This document shows, in pieces, positions 1 to 9,830 of a stretch of DNA of 41,331 nucleotides (position 1 is the first letter of the stretch; each line of letters starts with the position of its first letter). The position numbers and the translations under genes were made by a program. The stretch covers positions 1,698,277 through 1,739,607 of the forward strand of contig BFEA01000075.1 of assembly GCA_003427395.1 (NCBI GenBank), read 5' to 3'. Source of the DNA: Chara braunii. Taxonomy: Eukaryota; Streptophyta; Charophyceae; Charales; Characeae. The notes below the pieces were generated by a model that saw only the letters and a program-made list of their open reading frames with translations, was not told where the DNA came from and did no database searches.

Positions 1-125
1 TTTTTCGTACAAGGGCGTACAAGATCTACAGGTTTTCGTATAGGTTCCCGTACAGATCCCGTACAGATATTACCTGTACGTTTCGTACGGAAAGGCCCCG
101 TACGTGTACTATATGCAACGTAGCT
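1..125 (-). repeat. GTAC-rich dispersed repeat, truncated by window edge
   Basis: This stretch is full of CGTAC/GTACG words. It reads as the reverse complement of the start of the copy at 505-825, sharing the series 'cctgtacg', 'cgtac' and 'ggccccgtacg'. A near-identical stretch in the same orientation lies at 12055-12170. The family therefore occurs in both orientations, as expected of a foldback or non-autonomous element. No coding potential is seen. Confidence 0.6.
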
Positions 126-504
126 TATACGAGTTAAAGTTTAGTCATAAAACTTCTTATATTATGAAAAATACAACTCTTCTAGTTTTAATGGAATGAA
201 GATAAAATTATTGATTTTATTTTGGACTAATTAGCACGAATAATTTGCGCACATAATCATGTCGATTACTTGGCTGGATTATCCAGGGATGGGATTATTC
301 GTGGATCCGGTTAATTAAAATAAAAAACACAAAACACTTAAAAACAAAAAGAACGTGATATTACACATAGTAAATACAACACAACTATACTTATAGTTTA
401 TGAAATACGTCATTAATCATTAACGGCCCAAAGGGGGTATAGATATGGAATTAAGGGGCTTAAAGCGGAGTTGCTCAATTGATTTTATCTCAATTCGTTC
501 ATCT

Positions 505-825
505 ACAGCGCATAACATATACATATGAGACCTTTTCGTACGAAACGTATAGGTAATATTAGTACGGGATCTGTACTGGGACCTATACGTCTTGTACACC
601 CTCGTACGAAGAAAAAGAAAATCAATGTTATGCAGCAACACGAAACAAGCAACATTTGGATGATCATCATCTGCAGAGTTTTATTAGATTTTGAGAAAAC
701 AAATAAGAACAATATCGGATAAAAAAAAAATAAATCATATGCGGCTCCTAACGTACGAGCAGGGTACGAGTACAAGAGTACGAATCCGTACTCGTATGAG
801 GGTGCGTACAAGTGACAACACAGTT
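505..825 (+). repeat. GTAC-rich non-autonomous element, copy 1
   Basis: The segment begins with GTACG-rich sequence. It runs through a central A-rich part containing 'gttatgcag' and 'tctgcag', and ends in a second GTAC-rich block near 755-815. The same order of blocks recurs in direct orientation at about 11490-11805, including the central motifs. The bounded, repeated architecture and absence of coding sequence suggest a short non-autonomous transposon or foldback element. Ends and target-site duplications could not be fixed by eye. Confidence 0.6.
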
Positions 826-834
826 GTGTACCGT

Positions 835-1185
835 GTTTCCGTTTGGTAACAAACCTCAACGTTTACGACTTAATACACGCGACCGTAAAAACCCTCCGAG
901 CACGAATATAAAAATATTTATTTAGAAAAACTCATTCTAAAAAACATCTGAAAAATATATACAATATTTAAAAAAATAATAAAAAAACATGTTTCCCCAC
1001 ATGTCTTCTCAAATTCGTAACCAAACTCGAGTTAAAAATTAAAAACATGAAAATATTTAAGATTTTGTTTTCTATCATAAAAAATAACTTTGTTCAACTG
1101 AACATATTTGGGAGGCGTTCGGTCGAACACCCGAACATATTTGGCTGGGGGGGAATCATAAAAGTAAAGAACATGTTCGATGTGC
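835..1185 (+). repeat. Dispersed repeat ending in GTTCGG/CCGAAC motifs, copy 1
   Basis: This copy shares several blocks with 4715-5065 in the same order and orientation: 'aaaccctccga', a run of A/T with 'aaaatctgaaaa'-type sequence, 'accaaactcgagtta', then a GTTCGG/CCGAAC cluster ending in 'gaacatattt'. The copies have diverged mainly in the A/T runs. It is non-coding and probably a non-autonomous mobile element. Confidence 0.6.
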
Positions 1186-1779
1186 CACTCAGATCTTAAT
1201 ATTGTTGAATAAGTTTATTTAATTATTTTATTTTTATTTTGGTTATGATATCGAAGATAAGATCATGACAAAAGTTGTTTGTATTTTTTTATTTACAATA
1301 TTTTGTTTTTCATATTTTTATGAAGTTTATGTTTCATGGGAAAAAATCCTATTTTCCACACGGCTATATTTCTCATATCTGGAAATTTTCTGGAAAATGC
1401 ATCCGAATTCAAAATTCCGGATAAAATGGATATGTCGAATATCTTGTTTTGCTACCTAGGTTTTAAAAGCATAAAATATTATATGAAGATCAAACCTTAG
1501 TTGGTATAGGTATAACTCCCATCACAACAATAAAAAGCCGAATTGATTATTCACTTTCTATGTTTCACGAGCAGTTTGTATTTGAATTTTTATTCATAAA
1601 TTATCTTCATGCCGCAATATTTTGAGATCTTATTTCCTTGTTAGTTCTATTTTTTAAACCACTGTTCCCCCTGACGCCAGAAAACCTCAGGGCTACCGGT
1701 AGCGCCGTTTCACGACGGCTACTGGTAGCACAACATGGAAAACCGGGCGGGCCTCCATACAGAATTTGCGATAAAAATC
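1186..1779. other. AT-rich stretch, no gene recognised
   Basis: The sequence is AT-rich with short ORFs that look random. A small GC-richer inverted motif, 'ctaccggtag' with 'ctactggtag', lies at about 1693-1729. No coding similarity or RNA gene was recognised. Confidence 0.5.
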
Positions 1780-2182
1780 AGAAATAAACCAAATCGGCGC
1801 GACCACTATTTCGCCGTCAAGATGATTTGTTTTTTTTTTTCCTCATATTTTTACCTGAAAGATCACGACCTAATCTACGGACCCTCAAATTTTCAGACAT
1901 TTTTCTTCTGAGCATGAAAAATCGGCGAAGTGCCCGCTTGCAAAATGACGGGATTGGACCCGTCGGCCTCCGTAATTAGAAATAAACCAAATCGGCGCGG
2001 CGAATATTTCACCGTCAAAACGATTTTTTTTTTTTTTTTTTTCTGATATTTTTACCTGAAAGATCACAACCTGATCTACGGATCCTCCAATTTTCAGACA
2101 TTTTCATGATTTATTCTGAGCACAAAAAATCGACAAAGTTGCCGTTTGCAAAATGGTGGGATTGGACCCGTCGGCCTCCGTA
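1780..2182 (+). repeat. Tandem duplication, ~200-bp unit, two copies
   Basis: The block starting 'agaaataaaccaaatcgg' at 1780 is repeated from 1978, a spacing of 198 bp. Both copies run through a poly-T tract, 'tacctgaaagatcac', 'ttttcagacattt' and 'ttgcaaaatg', and end in 'cgtcggcctccgta'. They differ mostly in T-tract length and scattered substitutions. No convincing protein is encoded. This may be the start of a satellite or an internally duplicated transposon fragment. Confidence 0.8.
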
Positions 2183-2690
2183 CAACCCGGCGCCTCCATA
2201 CGGTCGCCGCCCCTCCGTACAACCCAGCCCTAACTCACAGGGACTAGGGGGTTTTAGTGGCGGGGGGACTGGTGGTTTAATAGGATAATCTTATCCCATT
2301 TTTCTTTGTGTGACATCTTTTGTTTTTTTTTTCCAATAGAATTTTTTTCAAGAATTGAACAATTAAGTTTCATAATAAAAATATTCTAAAAATTTATTAA
2401 AATTTTTATTTCATCTTTAAAACTGTCATTTTACTTCCAAAAAAATTGTCTTACTTGAAAACTTTCCTTTGAAAAATAACGTATCTCTATATGTAGGGTT
2501 ATCGCCATTCGTCTTTTGCTGAACGTTCGAACCCAAACGACCGCATGTTCGGGACCGTTGTGTAAAAGCTCTTTCGAAACCCGATTATTACTTTTTCCTT
2601 TTTTTTTATGTATTGTAGAGGGGGGTCTCTTTACAGTGCATATTTTTTCATTTATTTTCAAAAGCGACGAGAAAGTTTTCGTGTTGACCC

Positions 2691-3320
2691 CTCCCTTATG
2701 AATTAATCAATCAATCATTCAATTAATCAAAAAAATAAAAAAATTACAAACAAACACAATGCAGCGAACTCGCGAGCGTGTGTATGTGTGTATGTGTATG
2801 TGTGGTAGTGTGTAAGTGTGTGTATGTGTGCAGTGCTGAAGGGGAAGGGGGTAGGGGTGGGAGTGGGGGGGGGACCCCTCCCCCATCGATCAATCAATCA
2901 ATAAACAAAAATAACAAGAGTTAAGGAAAAAAAAGTCTCGAACGTGCGGATGTATGTCTGTGTGTATGTGTGTGTGTGTGTATGTGTGTGTGTGTATGTG
3001 AGTGTGTATGTGTGTGTGTGTATGTGTGTGTGTGTACGTGCACATCGGGGGGGGGGGGGGGGGGGGAACCCTTCGCCCACGAATCAATCAATCAATCAAC
3101 ATTTAAAAAAAAACAGTGCATCGAACGAGCTCAGGTATGAGTGATGTGTGTGCGTGCAGGAAGGGGGGGGCAACCCCTCCCCCACTAATCAATCAATCCA
3201 TCAATCCATCAATCAATCAACCAATCAGTGTGTCCAATGCGTGAGGGTGTGAATGTGTGTGTGTGTGTATGTTTCTATGTATATCAGGGGGGGGGGAAAC
3301 CCCTCTCCCAACAATAAATC
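2691..3320 (+). repeat. Composite tandem array of TG, G-run and ATCA repeats
   Basis: A composite unit recurs about four times. Each unit has 'cccctccc', then (ATCA)n-like sequence, an A-rich spacer, a (TGTA/TG)n tract, a G-run of 7-18, and 'acccctccccc' leading into the next (ATCA)n. Units begin near 2691, 2872, 3067 and 3172. Degenerate pieces occur at 3600-3700 and the TG part recurs near 37525-37620. The array is non-coding. The ORFs here are translations of simple sequence. Confidence 0.8.
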
Positions 3321-4714
3321 AATAAAAAAATTAGGTGATTTAGGCTACTAAAAAGGGCCACGACCACTTGCCCGACCATAGCTGGAAAAAGAAAAATGTT
3401 TTTAATTTGGTAAATAATTTTGATTAGACCCTGATGTAAATATTGCTCAGTTTATCTTTCTGCAAAACATAATTTATTTTCAGAGATTTTTTTTTTTTTT
3501 TTTGCTGAAATCTTATTTCGTTTTTGCACGGTCGGGCCGCATGGACAAATAAGGTGTTCCGAGCGGCCCAACTGGTACCATAAAAAATAAGTTGAAACAA
3601 AAAAATACAGTGAGTCGAACACGCATAGGTGTGTGTGTTTGTAGGTGTGTGCATGGGCAACTTCTTTGATTGACTTATTGATTGATTAATAATGTTAAAC
3701 AATAAAATTTAAAAAAATAGAAAGAGAAAAAAAAAAAAAAGTTTCTATGTTTATTCGCCCCCTCTAGCTTTGATAATTTCTAACTTTTTTTTCCTCAATG
3801 GAATGACCTGAAAATAGAAGGAAAGGACCTTTACCAGATGAAGTGTCGGTAGTAAATAAATAAATTAAAAACAAAAAAATACGTTTCTAAACAGGGCTCG
3901 GGGTTTCGTGGGGCCCAAACCCCTGCGGGGATAGGCCCCGGGAGACAACCCAAATGACCAACCGTTTGGAGGTTGGTTTGGGTGCCTTCAAGCATTCGGC
4001 TCGGTAACTTAACCTTTTTCTTTAAACAACATGGTACAATTAGAACAACAGTTTAGATGAGTTTATTAACAATTTTAATTAGACTATCATTCTGTTGTAA
4101 GGGGTTTGGATCATAAATATGTTAATCCAATCTCAATTAGAAATATTTGTTGCAGCCTAGGCTACGAGAGTGGCCCGAGACCGCAATCAGACTGAAAACA
4201 ATAAAAAATAAAAAGTAAAATAATAATATATTCTTAATCGTTATTTTAACTTTAGTTTTTGTTTAAAATTTGGTAAGAAATTCCTTAAAACAACAATTAT
4301 TTAGTTTATGATTTTGCATAACATAGTGTTTTTTCATTGTTTTTTTTTTGTTTTTTAGGAGCCTGAGACCTTCTTTGGCACTTGTACACACTTGCCTCCC
4401 GAGCAAACAAGGTGATGTGAACATCCCCACTGGTTGCCCAGGTTGTAGCAGAATAAAATTTTTATTAATACATTTCATAAAATTATCCAAACGTGCACAA
4501 AAAAATAGATGTAGTTCAAAGTGAAAACTCATTTTTCGTTGAAAACTTGTTAAACGAAACTTGAAATTTTAAAATTGGAAAAACTTTGGAATGATGAAAT
4601 ATTTTTTTATCTTTCATTTCTTGTGGGATTTTTTTTTTTGCCTACCTCATAGCGAGTGTAGGTGTTTTGATTTTTCTTATACTAATGCGCTGTGTAGCCT
4701 CGTATACAGGTTCG
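3321..4714. other. AT-rich intergenic DNA, no gene recognised
   Basis: No supportable coding region is present. The stretch holds poly-T and poly-A tracts, a degenerate TG/ATTG piece at 3600-3700, and a GC-rich patch at about 3895-3990. The segment near 4070-4130 ('attagactatcattctgtt') resembles AT-rich sequence near 11820-11860 and 37015-37040, which suggests another dispersed low-copy repeat. Confidence 0.5.
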
Positions 4715-5065
4715 GGGGTCGGTGATCGAACCCGAATGTTTACGAATGAACGCAATCGAGCGCCGAAACCCTCCGAATGTGAACATTAAACTATTTATAA
4801 AAAAAAACAAAGTTCTCAGAAAAATCTGAAAACAATATACCTTATGTAAAATAATAATACAAGTACTACAAACATCAATTGGCTGGGAGGTATGCTTAAA
4901 TTAGTAACCAAACTCGAGTTACGAATTAAAAACCATAACAATTTTTTATTATTATTTTTTTTTTGAAATATGTTCGGTCGAACACGTTCGGGAGACGTTC
5001 GACTGAACACCCCAACATATTCAAACGTTCGACAAAGCTCCGAACATGTTTGGTGTGCTACATAG
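4715..5065 (+). repeat. Dispersed repeat ending in GTTCGG/CCGAAC motifs, copy 2
   Basis: This is the second copy of the family described at 835-1185, in the same orientation. It shares 'aaaccctccgaa', 'accaaactcgagtta' and the closing block 'tgttcggtcgaacacg'. The closing block holds overlapping CCGAAC/GTTCGG inverted motifs. Confidence 0.6.
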
Positions 5066-5387
5066 CTAATGTGTATATTATAAATTAAGTTGAGTCACTT
5101 TTTTTCTTTCTCTAAGTTTTGCTTACTATGCTTTCATAGCTTTCAGCATTTGCAATTCATGAATTGAGACAAACATTTGCTTATTGTTTTTTGCATGTAC
5201 TCACTTGCACTCGAAACCTTTCTACATATGTGTGGACCAGGTTACGTCCTTGATATGTAAGCAGTGTTTGTCCTTTGTTACTTTGAGAATTACTTCGGTG
5301 GCCGTTTCTAGAGAACTTTTGTAGAGCGGAGTACCGTGAAATATGAGTGGGGTGCTTCGGCCGGGTACCTTCACAATTCCCATTTTT
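5066..5387. other. Left flank of the Penelope-like element
   Basis: Ordinary AT-rich sequence precedes the terminal repeat. No gene is recognised. A target-site duplication matching the right flank after 10341 was looked for and not seen. Confidence 0.4.
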
Positions 5388-5914
5388 TTGGAAAATATAG
5401 GTTTTTTGGCTTTTTTGTTCTGTTGGTCTTTCGTTGGTTTTTCTGGGGCTTTCTGTGGCCTCCTAGGAGCGGTTTTTTTTTTGTCTTTCCTTGGGCTTTT
5501 CTGGGGCTTTCCGTGGCCTCCTAATAGCGTTTTTTAAGCGTGGCGTAGATAGAGAGAGGGGATGACAACTTAAATTAGCGCAACGGTGCATTTGATAGTC
5601 CTCTTTTGCCTGAAGGGCGTCGGCGTGACCGAGGGAGCGATTGGTTCGTGGTGGTGGTTGTTGGGAAGGCGGTCGGTCATGTCCATTTCGTCATCAGTGA
5701 CGCCATCGCTATTTCTTTTGACCATTGTTGACCAACCACTGGTTGACGTGGTGAAAAAAATTGACCATTGTTGACCAACCACTGGTTGACGTGGTGGTTT
5801 ATAACGAGCGGTTGCTTTGATGATCTCTACAGTTGTATTTGGGCCTTGTCCCTCTTGCTGTTCACTGTGTATTTGGCGTACATTCGTGTGCTTGATGTAC
5901 AGTCTTCTACTCCT
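5388..5914 (+). repeat. Left terminal direct repeat (pseudo-LTR)
   Basis: The repeat runs from 'ttggaaaata' to 'cagtcttctactcct' and matches 9831-10341 along its whole length, with scattered substitutions and a few indels. The largest difference is a 43-bp duplication at 5718-5795. Both copies begin with a T-rich part repeating 'ccgtggcctcctaatagcg'-like words and continue with 'gtggcgtagatagagagag' and a GC-rich second half. The level of divergence suggests an old insertion. Confidence 0.85.
5718..5795 (+). repeat. 43-bp tandem duplication inside left pseudo-LTR
   Basis: The block starting 'ttgaccattgttgaccaacc' at 5718 is repeated from 5761. It contains GGTTGACC/GGTCAACC-like inverted words. 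The right terminal repeat retains a partly decayed version near 10167-10226, where the second unit is truncated. Confidence 0.8.
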
Positions 5915-6052
5915 ATCATCAAGGGTCGCAACCAACTGGGCGATCGTACCCAGTGGAGGTGGCGACGTAGTATTACAAGAAGCTTGGTGCGAAGGGCGAC
6001 TTCGGTAGTTGTGTGAAGAATTTGTGGTTTGACAGAAGAGATTTACGTCGAG

Positions 6053-6685
6053 ATGAGCGACGAAGTGGAGTCGAGGCGTGGTCATGAAGGAGGCGGTGCT
6101 CTTCTGCCGGATGGGCGGCGGTATTATAAATGTGGTGAAAGTGGTCATTTCATCAGTGATTGCACAAAATCCTGGAGAGCGAGGGTGCAGGGTAGAGCTT
6201 TCGTGCCTTTGGCACCACCACCGACTGCACAACGGATGGGAAGAACCGCAACCGGAGGGGATGCTGCTTTTCGGAGAAGTAGATCGACAGACAGTAACGA
6301 GCGTGGGCGGAACACCGAGGATACCAATACTCTCATACGGGAGTATTTCGTGCAAATGGCAGAAGAAAGACAATCGAACATGAAAAGGGAAGAGGAAAGA
6401 CGGAGGGTGGACGATGAGGCGCGACGAGAGAAAGAAGCTAGGAGAGCTCTGAGGGAGGAACAGAGACGGCGGCAAGAAGAAAAGAGGGACGTGAGGTTAA
6501 TGTGGATAATTCGTGGTGAAATGAAAAAGGAACAGGAGGAAGACTTAGAGCGATACGCGATTAAAGGGAAAAAAATTGTGAGAACGATGAGCCGGACGGA
6601 TCCAGCAGAAGACGAAAAGGAACGATTACGTAGATGGATTGCGCAGCGTACCTCTGGGGGGAGACGGAGGACGAAGAACTTTTAG
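6053..6685 (+). pseudogene. Leader ORF with zinc knuckle and charged coiled coil
   Basis: The open frame runs from ATG 6053 to a stop at 6685. Near its start is a retroelement zinc knuckle reading KCGESGHFISDC. The expected first cysteine is tyrosine (YYKC), so only C, H and C remain of the CCHC set. A long Arg/Glu/Lys-rich helix typical of a coiled coil follows at about 6350-6650. The reading then jumps frame near 6655 into the next ORF, so the two were probably one nucleic-acid-binding leader region. It sits directly after the left terminal repeat. Function as an RNA-binding partner of the RT is inferred from the family. Confidence 0.65.
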
Positions 6686-7218
6686 CTTTACGCAAGCAGG
6701 CGGCGAAGCTAGAGCTGGTGGAAAAGAGGAAATGCGGCCCGGATTTGCCAATCGGGAACAGCCCCCCGATGACTACTCCAGAGAAGAGAACCAACGTTAA
6801 GATTTCAGATGAGGCGAAGGCCTACCTTGAGTCAATCAGAGGCGATGTGTCGAAGGAAGTGGCAACATCTAGCACACCGAATAAGATTGATCTGTCGCTG
6901 AAACACATCAAGGCGTCTTGTGGACCGGGTGGAAAGGAGAAGTTTAAACAAGACTGCAGTGAGTTTTATGACGCGTTTACCATCGACGAACTCAAAGAGG
7001 CGTGCCGGCGAGAGAAGATTGCGTATGGCAATCATGAAATGGCGATCAAACGATTGCTCATTCGTAAGGCAGTCGTGGCCTATGATCCGTCAAACATCCC
7101 ATTGTTCGTGACTCCTCGAGTCGCCACGAGATCTAGCAAAGGGGTTTCGATAAAAGAGGAAGCCAAGCCTGCGTCCTCGGAGTCAGAACAGTTCTTGAGC
7201 GAGGATGAATCGGAGTGA
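6655..7218 (+). pseudogene. Continuation of leader protein with SAP-like segment
   Basis: The frame continues the coiled coil (ELLALRKQAAKLELVEKRK) after a frameshift near 6655 and ends at a TGA at 7216-7218. A segment at about 6975-7075 (FTIDELKEACRREKIAYG, then KRLLIRKAV) resembles a SAP-type DNA-binding helix-turn-helix. The C-terminal part is acidic and Ser-rich. Reading past the stop, another frame continues with LEKAAELSDLRRLQLGKSK, so the original protein probably ran on into the endonuclease. The SAP assignment rests on pattern only. Confidence 0.5.
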
Positions 7219-7394
7219 GGCGTTTGTCGTTGCGATAACGTTCTCGAGAAGGCGGCTGAACTAAGTGATCTACGTCGACTGCAGCTGGGGAAGAGTAAGG
7301 ATGTTGAGAGGCAGTTTAGAGCGACTGTCATTGGATTGATTCTGTTGGGGAAAGTGAGATGGGGAGGGAAATTTGTGAATTACTAGAATGATGA

Positions 7395-7792
7395 GTTAGA
7401 TAGGGGGACCTTCGACCTTGTCGAGCCAAAACAATGTGTGTATATTCTTATCTAGGCGTGCTAGGAAAGTGTACAACTGGTTGGGGAAGGTTGGTGCTCA
7501 CAAGTACGTTGCTCTACCCGTTTTCAACAGTAATGATCGGAAAGAGTTGGAGGCTGTGGAGACTGCTTTGATTAAAGACTGGTCTCTCTCATTGAACATT
7601 AGATCGGTCAAGTCGAGACATGCTACTAAAAAATCTAGACACTGGTCCGGAAGGAAAGAACGAGGGAAGCAAGTTGAATCAATACGCGCAAGGATTGGCA
7701 AGTTTGAGAGAGATTGTGGGAAACTCCTCGAGCTTCGGATTGGTGAGACTAGTACCGTGAGGATCGTTGACCTATTGCGCGATCTAACGTGA
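7395..7792 (+). pseudogene. GIY-YIG-like endonuclease segment
   Basis: The GIY strand is seen as CVYIL in one frame (about 7434-7450). After a one-base shift the YIG strand appears as VYNWLGKVG in the frame open from 7418. The C-terminal signature VETALIKDWSLSLN (about 7555-7600) matches the GIY-YIG pattern of a catalytic Glu followed by LI..x..P.LN, with Ser at the usual Pro. A basic tail with paired His and Cys residues follows. In Penelope-like elements this nuclease nicks target DNA for target-primed reverse transcription. Its position upstream of the RT is the permuted arrangement. The frameshift and the non-canonical YIG make this copy inactive. The call is inferred from short motifs. 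Confidence 0.6.
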
Positions 7793-8872
7793 AGGAGAGG
7801 TGTCGTTCAAGTAGAGAGTAATGGTGGGAATGTCTGGTCGGATGGATGGAAGTTAGTGAGAAGATTATTCGGGGAGTCTCGAATTAAGTTTGGACGTGGG
7901 ACTAGTCCACTGAAGCGGTGCAAGAAAGTGTTGGAGACTTAGGGGGTATTTACTTTGCGCAAAGTCATCGAAGCTTCACCTGCAACACTGGCACTTCAGG
8001 AGGATTTGGTACGGATGCTTAGGAAGCGACGAAAACAAAGAGAATTGTAGTATAAGAGTTTGACTGAACTTGTCCGGTATTACATTGTCGTAAAAACGTT
8101 TACAGCAAAGCGCAGCTGGTCGCAGGCACGATGTATGATTTCGAGGGTGATTCGGAATAAATTTGACCTGAATGTAACAACTAGGATCATTGTTAAAGTT
8201 CGGTATGACCACAAAATTAAGAAGAGTGAGGTAATGCGAGTAGTAGAGAGGAAGGTGGGTAGTTCGAGTATGGAAGTTGCTCTGAAGGAAATGGTAAAGT
8301 ATCGGGCACTCGTTGTATGGAGGAAGAATCCTACGATGGGTGATATCCTCCACAACCATCGACATTTTGTATCGATTCATGTTTCCAGCTGTACATGTGC
8401 TGGTATGACATACCCTAAGAAGGATGGGCACGTGCATTTCCGTCTGAGTGAGCTGAAAGATGTTCCGGATATTGTGAAGAATGCGAAGAACCTACCCAAA
8501 TTTGAGAATAAACATCGAGATCGGATCTTGAGGGAGGAGCTGACGGAGACTTTCTGTTCATGGGGTGGCAACCTGAAATTGACCCAAGATGAGCTCATAT
8601 GTGATAACAAAGACGTCAGCGATTGTTTGGTTTCAAACCAGGACCCGGGATTTGAAAATAAAATAAAGCTAGCGACGACGCTTCGTGATCGTTTTGAAGG
8701 CTTGGTGAGGGCTCCCCTGGATCGTAATCCAAGGGATACTCTGGTTCTGTGCCCACAAGTCTACTACAATGGTATGGAGGAAACGTTTTTGTTGAGTGAT
8801 GGGTATCGTGTATGTGCTTCGGATGAAGATCAGATGCTTTCGACAGCAAAGCTGAGCAAAGCTGGAGTATGA
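7793..8872 (+). pseudogene. Region N-terminal to the reverse transcriptase
   Basis: The frame is open from about 8051 to a stop at 8872. In the same frame, coding-like sequence extends back to about 7800, interrupted by TAG codons near 7938 and at 8048-8050. Recognisable stretches include WRKNPTMGDILHNHRHF, CTCAGMTYPKKDGHVHFRL and APLDRNPRDTLVLCP. They resemble the conserved Cys/His-bearing block that precedes the RT fingers in the abundant charophyte Penelope-like family (recognised from memory). A frameshift near 8860 joins it to the RT. Its role is presumed to be RNA or primer handling. Confidence 0.6.
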
Positions 8873-9239
8873 GAAGAGGGGGTTGTACGCTCATGGAAAC
8901 TGGGACAGTAAGGGCAAAGTAGGAAACACGTATGTGTTACCCAAACATAAAGATACTGCAAAATATCGCCCTATTTGCCCCACATTCAGTGAGCCATCAG
9001 TTATGGCTTGCAAAAAAGTGGCAAAATATATAAATGGGCTCCTATACTCCTTGCCTGAGTCTGGACACTTTAATTTGAGATCGGTATCTGGTTTGAAGGG
9101 TAAATTGAGGCAGTTGAACGATCCGCTTGGGAAGCAGAGAGGTGATGTCAGGATTTTGGGAGCATCATACGATATAAAGGATATGTTTAGTCGACTTCCT
9201 CACTCGTCGATTAAGTCAGCTATTGAGTGGATCGTGTAG
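8862..9239 (+). pseudogene. Reverse transcriptase fingers and motif A
   Basis: The finger region reads VLPKHKDTAKYRPI. Motif A is YDIKDMFSRLP, with aspartates at 9171-9173 and 9180-9182. The reading frame is entered by a shift near 8860 and closes with TAG at 9237-9239. Coding-like sequence continues in frame (WFSEKGFEGILYKREVDG) until a frameshift near 9298, so the TAG looks like a decayed Trp codon in a Trp-rich stretch. The enzyme would copy element RNA at the target nick. Confidence 0.75.
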
Positions 9240-9298
9240 TGGTTTTCCGAAAAAGGTTTTGAAGGGATTTTGTACAAAAGAGAGGTAGACGGGCGAGG

Positions 9299-9769
9299 TT
9301 GAGTAAGTGTCGACAGTTGGAGGGTTGGGACTTTGTTTCTTTTGAGTACATTGTCTCCTTTGTTTACTTTGAACTGGAATTTTGTTTCACCAGAGCTTGT
9401 GGGATGCTGCTGCAGCAAGTAACCGGCATACCAATGGGGAAAAGCTCGAGCCCCCCGTTGGCATGCCTGATGTGTGCAAAAAGTGAGTGAGACTTTCCAA
9501 TTTCTTTAGGGAGTCAGAGACGGGCATTTGGTGGAATGAGGTTCGTCGACGATGTGTCATTGTTTGCGGTCTATAACCCGAGGAGAAAGGGAGAGAAAGA
9601 GAAGGCGCTAATGGTCTTGAAAAAGTTTGAGGAGTGTTATGACAGAGTGCTGGCCCTCAAACACACAGACAGGGGTGAGGAAAGTTGGACTTTCCTTGGC
9701 TGTAGATTGACGATCCGGCAAAAGTTTCCTTTTCTTGGCACGGTGCAGATTCCGAAGAACGAGCGATAG
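9299..9769 (+). pseudogene. Reverse transcriptase motifs B and C, palm/thumb
   Basis: Motif B reads GIPMGKSSSPPLACLMC (Gly at 9425-9427). Motif C is RFVDDVSLF, with the two metal-binding aspartates at 9548-9553 and FVDD in place of the common YxDD. A TGA at 9488-9490 interrupts the frame between them, and the protein reads through cleanly on both sides. Downstream KEKALMVLKKFEECYD and ESWTFLGCRLTI resemble the RT thumb. The frame ends at 9769, just before the right terminal repeat. This is the strongest coding evidence in the element. Confidence 0.8.
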
Positions 9770-9830
9770 TTGATGGAGGGGGGCGAACTGCCATTCATAG
9801 TCTAGTAAGGAAGCCAAAATGGCAGTGATG

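Noticed and set aside
2890-3144. ORFs rich in Val/Cys or Thr/His
   Set aside because: They are translations of (TG)n and G-runs.
5676-5710. Minus-strand CACTGATGACGAAATGG, resembling a hammerhead core in the pseudo-LTR
   Set aside because: Only one base separates CTGATGA from GAAA, so stem II cannot form, and no cleavage site with pairing arms is visible. The right repeat has CTGGTGA at the same place.
5570-6475. Minus-strand ORF of 301 codons across the left pseudo-LTR
   Set aside because: It overlaps the terminal repeat and the plus-strand leader ORF, has no family resemblance, and is not kept open in the right terminal repeat.
9480-9525. A short intron (GTGAG...TTTAG) between RT motifs B and C
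   Set aside because: It would be only about 27 bp. Reading straight through keeps frame and sensible sequence on both sides, so a nonsense codon is the simpler explanation.
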